The notes beneath the pieces were generated by a model. That model was not told the origin of the DNA. It did no database searches and was given only the letters and a program-made list of their open reading frames with translations. Below, in pieces: positions 1 through 6,820 of a stretch of DNA of 41,099 nt. The translations under genes were made by a program, and so were the position numbers. Every line of letters starts with the position of its first letter. Position 1 is the first letter of the stretch. The stretch comes from Candidatus Eisenbacteria bacterium (GTDB taxonomy: Bacteria; Eisenbacteria; RBG-16-71-46; JACRLI01). Where the stretch lies: contig JACRLI010000005.1 of NCBI GenBank assembly GCA_016235265.1, positions 1 to 41,099 on the forward strand, in the 5' to 3' direction.

Positions 1-40
1 AACGCTTGCGCTTCCGAACCCGACGAATGACACTACCCAT
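1..40 (-). CDS. Start of a gene running off the left edge; possible tyrosine recombinase
   Basis: Only the first 13 codons are inside the window, reading leftward: MGSVIRRVRKRKR. An AAAGGAG Shine-Dalgarno sequence sits 6 nt before the ATG, so this looks like a genuine start. A short basic N-terminus of the type 'MGS-[VI]-R-K-R' is common in tyrosine recombinases/integrases, and a tRNA-Ser-like sequence lies 0.7 kb away, which would fit an integrative element. That identification is inference from 13 residues and context; a ribosomal or other basic protein cannot be excluded. Confidence 0.35.
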   Translation of the reverse strand, partial: MGSVIRRVRKRKR

Positions 41-138
41 CTACGGCTCCTTTCGTCTGCGCCTGATGGACGCTTCGCAACGCCATCAAAGCACAGAGGT
101 TGGAGCCGTTTCAATTTCCAACTAAGAATCGCACACCT

Positions 139-243
139 TCAGTAGAGTTCCTCTAGGGTGAACGGAATGGAATACCTTGCGGCATTGAGCGACCGATAGA
201 CCTCGAGCTGCTCGCGGTAAATGCCGCTGAAAGTTGGGTGCAT
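139..243 (-). CDS. Small ORF, 34 aa, unknown function
   Basis: The peptide begins MHPTFSGIYREQLEVYRSL and ends in IPFTLEELY. A good Shine-Dalgarno sequence (GAAGGAGAC) precedes the ATG by about 7 nt, and the composition is that of a real amphipathic helical peptide rather than an antisense shadow. It lies 98 bp upstream of, and on the same strand as, the gene that leaves the left edge, so the two may be co-transcribed. I do not recognise a family. It could also be the N-terminal stub of a longer gene cut by a stop. Confidence 0.35.
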   Translation of the reverse strand: MHPTFSGIYREQLEVYRSLNAARYSIPFTLEELY

Positions 244-761
244 ATGCGTCTCCTTCGGGAATGCGTGGATGTTGCTCCGCGTGCCTGATCTTGAAGTTAC
301 AGCGTCTGCGGATATTCAACCATCCGCGGCGAGATCGGACAAGGAGGCGTAAGGGCTGGCGTCACTCTGACGAAGTCTTAGGCTCGAACTACGGGGGCTT
401 CAACGCGAGGCAGCGTCCAGGTGGCTGGGAGCCCCACTCCGATACAGATTCCGCACACCAACACGAGACAGATCCTCTTGCCGCAGCGGCCTGCGGCTCG
501 TACCAGAGCCGCAGGGGAAGGGCGATGCGGCCTGGCTCTAGGGGGAAGTATCCCCATTCGATCTGATTCGGCGGGACCAGGCCATCAGTGTCGCATACGC
601 GAGTTGTAGCGGAGCACGGGTGATCGAGGGCTGCTGGGGAGGTGTGGCCTAACTGTGGCCTCAAAGGCGGCCTCACGTGGCCCCAACTGGCTACTGATGG
701 CCACCCCGGACACAACAAAACCCACCGGTCTAAGCCGATGGGGTCGCAGCAACTAGTGGGG
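244..761. other. Intergenic DNA with no convincing gene
   Basis: Reading frames here lack ribosome binding sites and give low-complexity, Arg/Pro/Ser-rich translations. The one clear structure is a hairpin at 490-515: a 10-bp stem CCTGCGGCTC closed by a 6-nt loop, with no T tract. Around 643-705 there are several loosely spaced copies of GTGGCC(T). Nothing else is recognisable. Confidence 0.5.
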
Positions 762-845
762 GCGGAAGTGGTTCGGCTCGGACAGCGATTCAAGTCCAGA
801 ATCAGCTTTCGAGACCGTCTGATTCAACCGCTCTCACACCTCTCC
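762..845 (-). pseudogene. Degenerate tRNA-Ser(CGA)-like sequence
   Basis: Read on the minus strand from 845, the 5' half matches tRNA-Ser: acceptor strand GGAGAGG, TG, a 3-bp D stem TGA/TCA around GAGCGGTTGAA, then the anticodon arm ending in loop CTCGAAA (anticodon CGA). The 3' half does not hold up. The anticodon stem needs two wobble pairs and has one mismatch, the T arm is only suggested by TTGAATC, and the 3' acceptor strand (CACTTCC) pairs poorly with GGAGAGG. It is most likely a tRNA pseudogene or a tRNA interrupted by recombination at the anticodon. tRNA-Ser genes are frequent integrase targets. Confidence 0.45.
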
Positions 846-943
846 GCGGGTGATACTAAACGAGTTAGCCGCGGGAGCGCAAGAGGGAGGGTGTGGACCG
901 AGGGGTGGACCGGGAGTCGATCAGAGATATGGACCGCCCTCAC

Positions 944-972
944 TTGCACCGCACGTCTCGGGCACGTACATT
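944..972 (+). promoter_or_regulatory. Promoter of the upstream helicase remnant; probably drives genes A and B
   Basis: TTGCAC (944-949), 17-bp spacer, TACATT (967-972), then 8 nt to an ATG at 981. The same arrangement occurs in front of the intact helicase at 3233-3261, so it is conserved between two diverged copies. The -10 is so close to the ATG that the mRNA should be leaderless or nearly so. Three copies of TGGACC lie upstream, at roughly 894-936. Confidence 0.6.
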
Positions 973-980
973 CCACCATC

Positions 981-1109
981 ATGAAGAAAGCCCGTGCTCC
1001 TCGTCGGTGTATCGTGGCAGCTCAACTTCACGTGAAGAGGAGCCGGCGTAGATACCTGGCAGGCTGCACGCTGGAGACCGCTCCGCCTCCCAAACCGGCA
1101 CAGGGGTGA
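981..1109 (+). pseudogene. Gutted SWIM/SNF2 helicase remnant, now a 42-codon leader ORF
   Basis: The first codons (MKKARAPRR) and the preceding 40 bp closely match the start of the intact helicase at 3270 (MKRAHPRPARR). The 3' end (GGGGTGAGATGGCC) resembles the junction after the helicase stop near 6010-6025. Almost the whole helicase coding sequence between those points is missing, and the residual central segment has no recognisable similarity. The leftover frame encodes 42 aa and stops at 1107-1109, one nucleotide before the ATG of gene A. It may therefore act as a translated leader that delivers ribosomes to gene A, which has only a weak Shine-Dalgarno sequence of its own. Confidence 0.6.
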
Positions 1110-1110
1110 G

Positions 1111-2322
1111 ATGGCCAAGACTGACGGCCACAAGTGGGAGTTCAAGGCACGCTTCCGGCGCCACGCGTTCGGTTGGAAGTCCCAGCCTGCCATTCAGCGC
1201 GTGAAGCAGGCAGTCAGCGAAATCAGGAAGGTCTCACGCAGCGAGCCGGTGCTTGCCGGCGAGGGCGCGGTGATTCTCCTTGAGCGTCTCTCACCGGCGC
1301 TCGAGCAAATCGACAGCTCTTCAGGCGCGATCGGCACCGCGGTCAATAGGGCCATCCACGATTTGGTGCCGATCATCTCCGACGCTCCGGCCGATCCAGG
1401 AACGCGGGCAGACTGGCTCGAACGCCTGTGGGCGGCACACGAAGCTGACGACATCCCATACATCGAAGGCCTCACCGACTACTGGGGCGCGCTCTGCGCA
1501 TCGGAGGAGGTCGCCTCGGATTGGGCCGACCGCCTGGTCGGCATCACAAGCATGGCGCTGAGCCCTGATCCGGATCTGCGCGGCCATTTCCACGGGATGA
1601 CCGCGTGCTTCAGCGCGCTCTATCGTGCGGAGCGCTATGCGGAGATCGTCGACATACTGCAGGCAGACACAATCTGGCCGTACAAGCTCTGGGCGGTGAA
1701 GGCGCTCGCGGCCATGGGAAGGAAGTCGGAAGCCATCCGATACGCCGAGTCCTGCCGCGGACCGTGGACGCCCGATGGCTGGGTCGACGCGCTGTGCGAG
1801 GAGATCCTCCTCTCGTCCGGGGCTGTCGATGAGGCCTACACGCGATACGGCCTGCGGGCGAACCGCTCCGCGACGTACCTCGCCACATTCCGCGCTGTCG
1901 CCAGGAAGTACCCGCACAAGTCCGCAAGCGACCTTCTGGCGGACCTGGTGAACACGACTCCCGGGGATGAGGGCAAGTGGTTCGCGGCGGCAAAGGAGGC
2001 CGGACTGTACGACCAGGCCCTCGCCCTCGCGAGCCAGACTCCCTGCGACCCGAAGACGCTCACGCGCGCCGCGCGCGATCATGCCGAGAGCCAGCCGGCC
2101 TTCGCGGTCGGAGCCGGACTGCTGGCGCTCCATTGGCTGGTGCAGGGTTGCGGCTACGAGATCACGGGAGCGGACGTTTGGGCGGCGCTCTCGAGCACGA
2201 TGAAGGCGGCGGGAAGAGCCGGCGCCGTCGCCGAAACCTGCACGCGGGTGCGGGAACTGGTCGCCGCCGAAGCCACCGGGGGGTTCGTCCGTGAGATCCT
2301 CGCCAGGGAGCTTGGCCTGTGA
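1111..2322 (+). CDS. Gene A: conserved helical-repeat protein, 403 aa, unknown function
   Basis: The protein starts MAKTDGHKWEFKARFRRHAF and is largely alpha-helical, with many Ala/Leu/Glu-rich segments reminiscent of TPR/HEAT-type scaffolds (for example the 'AVKALAAMGRKSEAIRYAE' segment). No catalytic motif, signal peptide or membrane segment is visible, so it is probably a cytoplasmic adaptor. I recall highly similar uncharacterised proteins in unrelated bacteria, which suggests horizontal spread, but I know no function. It begins 1 nt after a remnant leader ORF and overlaps the P-loop NTPase gene by GTGA, so the two are translationally coupled. A decayed second copy lies at 6020-6600, directly after the helicase. 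That linkage in two copies argues that A, B and the helicase work together. Confidence 0.8.
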   Translation: MAKTDGHKWEFKARFRRHAFGWKSQPAIQRVKQAVSEIRKVSRSEPVLAGEGAVILLERLSPALEQIDSSSGAIGTAVNRAIHDLVPIISDAPADPGTRADWLERLWAAHEADDIPYIEGLTDYWGALCASEEVASDWADRLVGITSMALSPDPDLRGHFHGMTACFSALYRAERYAEIVDILQADTIWPYKLWAVKALAAMGRKSEAIRYAESCRGPWTPDGWVDALCEEILLSSGAVDEAYTRYGLRANRSATYLATFRAVARKYPHKSASDLLADLVNTTPGDEGKWFAAAKEAGLYDQALALASQTPCDPKTLTRAARDHAESQPAFAVGAGLLALHWLVQGCGYEITGADVWAALSSTMKAAGRAGAVAETCTRVRELVAAEATGGFVREILARELGL

Positions 2323-3191
2323 GGCAGCGCGCGATGGTCCACGTGGGCGGCCCCAAGGGAGCGGGCAAGACCACGTTCATCGAGGCGCTGCTCGGACGAT
2401 CTCTCGAGGACGTCATCGCGGTACGCTGCATTCGGGACGATACGCTTCGCGGCCCGCGGGAGTCGGCTCCCAGATCCGATCCTGAGCTGTTGCGCTACAG
2501 GAGAGCGGGGGCGGCCGGCGCCGGGCGTTTCGGCTTTCCCCGGAGCGACTCCAATTTGGACGCCTTCTTCATGACGCTCCTCATGGAGGACTACTCGGAA
2601 GCCGTTGTGCTGGAGGGAGACAATCCACTCGAGTTCGTGGATCTCGTGGCATTCGTGGCGACTGGTCCCCACGATGGCGAGAGCTTGTTCGTGCGATGCA
2701 AGCGGGATCGCGCAGGCGAAGCGCACGCGAAGGCCGATGCGATGGAGAGGTTGCTTCGCAAGCCCGGTGGCGTCGCCGAACTCCTCGGTCAGATGCTCGG
2801 GCCGCCCTTCGTCGAGCTCGCACGGCGGAACCCGGCGATGCTCGAGGACGCGCGCAACAACCTCCTCGACACCATCGAAGCTGCTCGGAAGTCTCCTCCG
2901 CCCCACCCCACCGAGCATTGGGCGATCTCGGAACGCTTCGCGGGCATCGAGCACGCGCAACTCGTGGTGGTCAACATCTGCGACGACGCCGAGCGCACGC
3001 GGGGCGAGCGGCTCCTCGCGGACCTCGCGCAGCTTCGCAAGGACGAGTCGCTCTTCAGCGACATCCTGGGCTTTCGCGGCAGCAGGACTCCAGTGACGGC
3101 CGTGGTCGCGAACCTGGCCGACCCAGGCGACCCCGGTCGCAAGAAGGCAGTCGCGCGAGCCCGACGGGCGTTTCGAGCGAGGTTGCAGTAG
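2319..3191 (+). CDS. Gene B: P-loop NTPase, 290 aa
   Basis: A Walker A motif GPKGAGKT lies at residues 11-18, right after the N-terminus, as in MobB-like and other SIMIBI-type small NTPases. Hydrophobic strands follow at 'EAVVLEGDNP' (about residue 95), where the acidic residue could serve as Walker B, and at 'QLVVVNICDDAER' (about residue 212), which resembles a base-recognition strand. The GTG start overlaps the stop of gene A (GTGA) and is preceded by AGGGAG 8 nt upstream; an internal ATG at 2334 is an alternative. No membrane segments are seen. ATP or GTP hydrolysis is predicted from the motif; the substrate or partner is unknown. Part of a second copy (matching about 2450-2520) survives at roughly 6640-6700. 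Confidence 0.75.
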   Translation: MRQRAMVHVGGPKGAGKTTFIEALLGRSLEDVIAVRCIRDDTLRGPRESAPRSDPELLRYRRAGAAGAGRFGFPRSDSNLDAFFMTLLMEDYSEAVVLEGDNPLEFVDLVAFVATGPHDGESLFVRCKRDRAGEAHAKADAMERLLRKPGGVAELLGQMLGPPFVELARRNPAMLEDARNNLLDTIEAARKSPPPHPTEHWAISERFAGIEHAQLVVVNICDDAERTRGERLLADLAQLRKDESLFSDILGFRGSRTPVTAVVANLADPGDPGRKKAVARARRAFRARLQ

Positions 3192-3232
3192 GCGTGGAGC
3201 CACAAGGCGTGGAGCGCGCGTGGAGCGCGCAC

Positions 3233-3261
3233 TTGCCCGGCACTTCCTGCTCGCGTACATT
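3233..3261 (+). promoter_or_regulatory. Promoter of the SWIM/SNF2 helicase gene
   Basis: TTGCCC (3233-3238), 17-bp spacer, TACATT (3256-3261). The ATG at 3270 follows after 8 nt and has no Shine-Dalgarno sequence, so transcription should begin at or almost at the start codon. Three GCGTGGAGC repeats lie immediately upstream between 3192 and 3229 and are a candidate operator. Box positions and spacing are identical to those at 944-972. Confidence 0.6.
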
Positions 3262-3269
3262 CCATTGTC

Positions 3270-6002
3270 ATGAAGAGAGCCCATCCACGCCCCGCCCGAC
3301 GGAAGGTGGCGAAGCGCCCCGTGCGCAGCGCCGACACGCGCACCGGGACCCCCTCCGCTGTCCTGCGCGCGAGCGCGACCCGCATTGAGGACACCGAGGC
3401 CTTCGCTACCTTGCGCTCGCTCGCGCATGGAAAGACCTTGGCAGTTCCCGAGTCCCTGCTGGTGAAGCACATCCTCCAGCTCACCCGGCAGGCGGACTGG
3501 CCCGTGCAGCGCGCGGCCATGGAAGCGCTCCTGCGGCGCTGCGCTTCGGTCAAGGACGACGAGTTGCGGATCGCCACGCGCCCCCGGGGCGGCGTCGTGC
3601 TCGGTCTGTATACGACCCGCCGGGCTCGGGGGACGGCTCGGCCCTACACGACTCTCCTTGATTCAATTGACCCGATTCGTGGGAGCTGCGACTGCCCGGA
3701 CTTCCTGCGCAGCTCGCTCGCGCTATGCAAGCACTTGCTGGCGGTGATCGATTCGCTCGCAGCGCGGCCGAAACGGTTCGCGGGCCTGATGGTGATGTCC
3801 GCCGCGCGTCCCGCCGCCAACTCGCTGCGTCTGATATGGGACCCGGTCCGCCCGCTGACCGGCGAGGGAGACTGGCTGGCGCGCGTGCGTCTCATTGGAC
3901 GGGATCGCAACCGGAGCGGTGCCCCGGCGCCTCCGGCGCGCCTCGCGCGATGGTTCAGGAGCGAAGGGGCTTCTACGTTCGTGCTTGCGGACCCCCATGC
4001 CGGCCAGCCCGAAGAGCGGGCGGCGCTGGTCGCTGAATTGCTGCCCTCGCTGGACCGTCCCTCCGCCGCCACGCGCGGGGGCCTCACGCTCCATGACCCC
4101 GCGCTTCGCGCGTTGCTCCGGGCCGAGCGCGAGCGTCTCGCCCACGTGACGGCCGACCGTAATGTCGGCGGCGAACTCAAGCGCCGCCTGCGGACGCTCA
4201 GGCGCAAGCTCTACCCCTATCAGCACGAGGGTGTGCAGCGCTTCCTTGCGACCGGGCGCCTGCTCCTGGCGGACGACATGGGGCTGGGAAAGACCGCCCA
4301 GGCCATTGCCGCCTGCCACGCGCTGTGGCACGCCGGCAGAGTGCGGCGCGGCTTGATCATAGCGCCGGCGAGCCTGAAGTCGCAGTGGCTTCGCGAGTGG
4401 CGCCTGTTCACGGACGCACCGGTAGAGATCGTGGAGGGGGGCCAGGAGCAGCGCCGTGAGTTCTACGACGCGCGCCGCGCGGGATTCCTCATTGCGAACT
4501 ACGAGCAGGTCCTGCGGGACCTCGAGACGATGAACGCCTGGGCTCCCGAGATCGTCGTTCTCGACGAGGCGCAGCGCATCAAGAACTGGGCGACCAGGAC
4601 CGCCGCCTGCGTGAAGAGGCTGCGACCGCACTACCGGCTGGTGCTCACCGGAACGCCGATGGAGAACCGGTTGGAGGAGTTGGCTTCGATCTTCGAATGG
4701 GTGGACGATCACGCACTCGAGCCCAAGTGGAGGCTCGCTCCCCTGCACTCGGTCTACGGTGACGGCTCGAAGGAGGCGAGCGGCGCGCGCAACCTCGACA
4801 CGCTGCGCACGCGCCTCGCTCCGTGCATGCTGCGACGGCTGCGGCGCGACGTCCTGAAGCAGCTCCCGCCACGCACCGACACAGTGGTTCCGGTCGAGCT
4901 CACCGAAGAGCAGCGCGAGGCGCACGACGACCTCAGCCAGCCGATCGCGCGCCTGGCGGCTACTGCACAGCGCCGGCCGCTCACGCAGCCGGAGTTCCTG
5001 CGGCTGATGAGCCTGCTGGCGACGCAGCGCATGATCGCGAACGGCATGGCGCAGACCCAGTTCACTCAGATGTGGCCGAGAATCGCGCGCGTCACGCGCC
5101 CAGACGCAGCGCTCTTGAGGAGCCTGTGCAGCCCTAAACTCCTCGAGCTCCGCGAGATCGTGGATCAAGTCGCCGTACAGCAGGAACGCAAGGTGGTCGT
5201 GTTCAGCCAGTGGCGGCGCATGCTGACTCTCGCTCACTGGGTGACGCGCCCGCTGCTGGCCGACCACGGGCTCCGGGCCGTGTTCTTCACCGGCGAGGAG
5301 CGGCTGAATCACCGCACCAGGAACCTCGTGGGCTTTCATGATGACCCGATGACTCGCATTCTCTTCGCCACCGACGCCGGCGGCGTCGGGCTCAACCTGC
5401 AGCGGGCGGCGAGCTGCTGCGTGAATCTGGAGCTACCCTGGAACCCGGCCGTGCTCGAGCAGCGCGTCGGGCGCATTCACCGGCTGGGTCAGCCCCTGCC
5501 GATCGAGGTGTACAACCTGGTGAGCCAGGATTGCATCGAGTCGCGGATCGCCTCGCTGGTCTCGGACAAGCGGGCACTGTTTCAAGGCCTCTTCGACGGC
5601 GGAAGCGACGAGATACGGTTCGAGCGCTCGGGCTCATTCCTCTCGACGATCGAGCGCATCGTCGAAGCCTCGCCCGCCCCCGATCCGCAGGAGGCCAACG
5701 AGTCCGCCGCGGACGCCCCGGAGGCCAGCGAGCGCGAGATCGAGGCGGTCGTGTCGGCCGCTGACGAGTCCGGCGACGTCTTGCGGGGCCCAGTGATCCC
5801 GGCCGACCGCGTCCCATCCGCTGCCCCCACCGGCGAGGTCCTGCCGGCGGCGGAGATCCGGCGTCTCTTCACCCAGCTTGAGATCAGTCAGACTGAGCAG
5901 GGCAGGCTCCGCATCGAGGCCTCTCCGGATGCCGCCGCCAGCTTGGTCGCGCTCTTCGAAGGGCTGGCGGGGCTTCTGCGGGTGAAGTCCACCGAGGGGT
6001 GA
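3270..6002 (+). CDS. SWIM zinc-finger SNF2-family helicase, 910 aa
   Basis: An N-terminal SWIM zinc finger (C140, C142, C153, H155; pattern CxC-x10-CxH) precedes a complete SNF2 translocase core. Visible motifs are: I (DDMGLGKT, K341), II (LDEAQRIKN, about 431-439), III (LTGTPMENR), then in the second RecA lobe VVVFSQWRR, TDAGGVGLNLQ (V) and QRVGRIHRLGQ (VI). All ATPase residues look intact, so an active dsDNA translocase is expected. The last ~130 residues are acidic and Ala/Glu-rich. SWIM fingers bind DNA or protein. Bacterial SWIM-SNF2 proteins often sit in accessory loci, but the usual MoxR ATPase and vWA partners are absent here. The gene follows B by 78 bp and has its own leaderless-type promoter. 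Confidence 0.92.
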   Translation: MKRAHPRPARRKVAKRPVRSADTRTGTPSAVLRASATRIEDTEAFATLRSLAHGKTLAVPESLLVKHILQLTRQADWPVQRAAMEALLRRCASVKDDELRIATRPRGGVVLGLYTTRRARGTARPYTTLLDSIDPIRGSCDCPDFLRSSLALCKHLLAVIDSLAARPKRFAGLMVMSAARPAANSLRLIWDPVRPLTGEGDWLARVRLIGRDRNRSGAPAPPARLARWFRSEGASTFVLADPHAGQPEERAALVAELLPSLDRPSAATRGGLTLHDPALRALLRAERERLAHVTADRNVGGELKRRLRTLRRKLYPYQHEGVQRFLATGRLLLADDMGLGKTAQAIAACHALWHAGRVRRGLIIAPASLKSQWLREWRLFTDAPVEIVEGGQEQRREFYDARRAGFLIANYEQVLRDLETMNAWAPEIVVLDEAQRIKNWATRTAACVKRLRPHYRLVLTGTPMENRLEELASIFEWVDDHALEPKWRLAPLHSVYGDGSKEASGARNLDTLRTRLAPCMLRRLRRDVLKQLPPRTDTVVPVELTEEQREAHDDLSQPIARLAATAQRRPLTQPEFLRLMSLLATQRMIANGMAQTQFTQMWPRIARVTRPDAALLRSLCSPKLLELREIVDQVAVQQERKVVVFSQWRRMLTLAHWVTRPLLADHGLRAVFFTGEERLNHRTRNLVGFHDDPMTRILFATDAGGVGLNLQRAASCCVNLELPWNPAVLEQRVGRIHRLGQPLPIEVYNLVSQDCIESRIASLVSDKRALFQGLFDGGSDEIRFERSGSFLSTIERIVEASPAPDPQEANESAADAPEASEREIEAVVSAADESGDVLRGPVIPADRVPSAAPTGEVLPAAEIRRLFTQLEISQTEQGRLRIEASPDAAASLVALFEGLAGLLRVKSTEG

Positions 6003-6019
6003 GTCCGGTGCAGTGTGAG

Positions 6020-6718
6020 ATGGCCAAGACCGGTAGCCACAAGTGGGAGTTCAAGGCGCGCTTCCGGCGCCACGCGTTCGGTTGGAAGTCATGACCTGCC
6101 ATCCAGCGCGTGAAGCAGGCAGTCAGCGAAATCAAGAAGGCCGCACGCAGCGAGCCGGCACTCGCCGCCGAGGGCGCAGTGATTCTCCTCGAGCGCCTCT
6201 CTCCCGCGCTTGAGCAAGTTGACAGTTCCTCGGGTGCGATCGGTACCGCGGTCAACAGCGCGATCCGCGACCTGGTACCGATCATCGCCGATGCCCCGGC
6301 CGATCCAACAATGCGAGCAGACTGGCTCGATCGTCTGTGGGCGGCGCACGAAGCCGATGAGATCCCGTACATCGAGTGTCTCACCGACCATTGGGGCGAG
6401 CTCTGCGCGTCCAAGGAGGCCGGGCCCTACGACCAGGTCCTCGACCTCGCAGGCCGGACTCCCTGCGACCCGAAGACGCTCACACGCGCGGCGCGCGATC
6501 ATGCCAAACAGCATCCTGACTTCGCGATCGGCGCTGGACTGCTGGCACTCCATTCGCTCGTGCAGGGCTACGGCTACGAGATTACGGGAGCCGACGTCTG
6601 GGCAGCATTCTCGAGCACGATGACGCGCTCCGCCGCTGGCAGGAGTCCGCTCCCAGGTCCGATCCGGAGCTGCGGCGCTGCAAAAGAGCGGGGGCTGCGT
6701 GCCATGATCGGCGGGTGA
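6020..6718 (+). pseudogene. Decayed second copy of genes A and B
   Basis: Translation from the ATG at 6020 gives MAKTGSHKWEFKARFRRHAF, nearly identical to gene A, but a TGA replaces the CAG codon at position 25 (6092-6094). Downstream the same frame continues to match gene A up to 'GELCASKEAG', where about 156 codons are missing. It then resumes at 'PYDQVLDLAGRTPCDPKT' and runs to 'DVWAAFSSTM'. There a second deletion fuses it to sequence matching gene B around 2450-2520 (GAGTCCGCTCCCAGGTCCG, then the stretch corresponding to 'LRYRRAG'), ending at a TGA at 6716-6718. The first deletion falls at a shared GGAGG, consistent with short-homology recombination. It is a pseudogene of the A-B pair with the same order and spacing relative to the helicase. 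Confidence 0.85.
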
Positions 6719-6820
6719 TCCCGACGGCGTGGAGACCTGCGCGGTGGCGTGTGGGATGTGGGCGGCTTGAAACGCAGCTCCTGCATGAGCACGCAGGCCG
6801 CGGCGGTCTGGCCGACGAGG

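Larger units (their letters stand above)
981..6718 (+). repeat. Head-to-tail array of a [helicase-A-B] module, one intact unit between decayed ones
   Basis: The order along the DNA is helicase remnant (981-1109), A, B, intact helicase, A remnant, B remnant. The helicase/A junction is present twice (around 1105 and 6010), and the promoter/helicase-start junction twice (around 970 and 3260). This is most simply explained by tandem duplication of a three-gene unit followed by internal deletions. The copies are diverged by many substitutions, so the duplication is not recent or was acquired as diverged units. Confidence 0.65.

Noticed and set aside
762..845. A functional tRNA-Ser gene
   Set aside because: The 5' half is convincing, but the T arm, variable arm and 3' acceptor strand do not form the required pairs.
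1111..6002. Assignment of the helicase module to DISARM, BREX or Zorya
   Set aside because: No methyltransferase, phospholipase-D-like, DUF1998, PglZ or Zor-type gene is present. Only the SNF2 motor is shared in a general sense.
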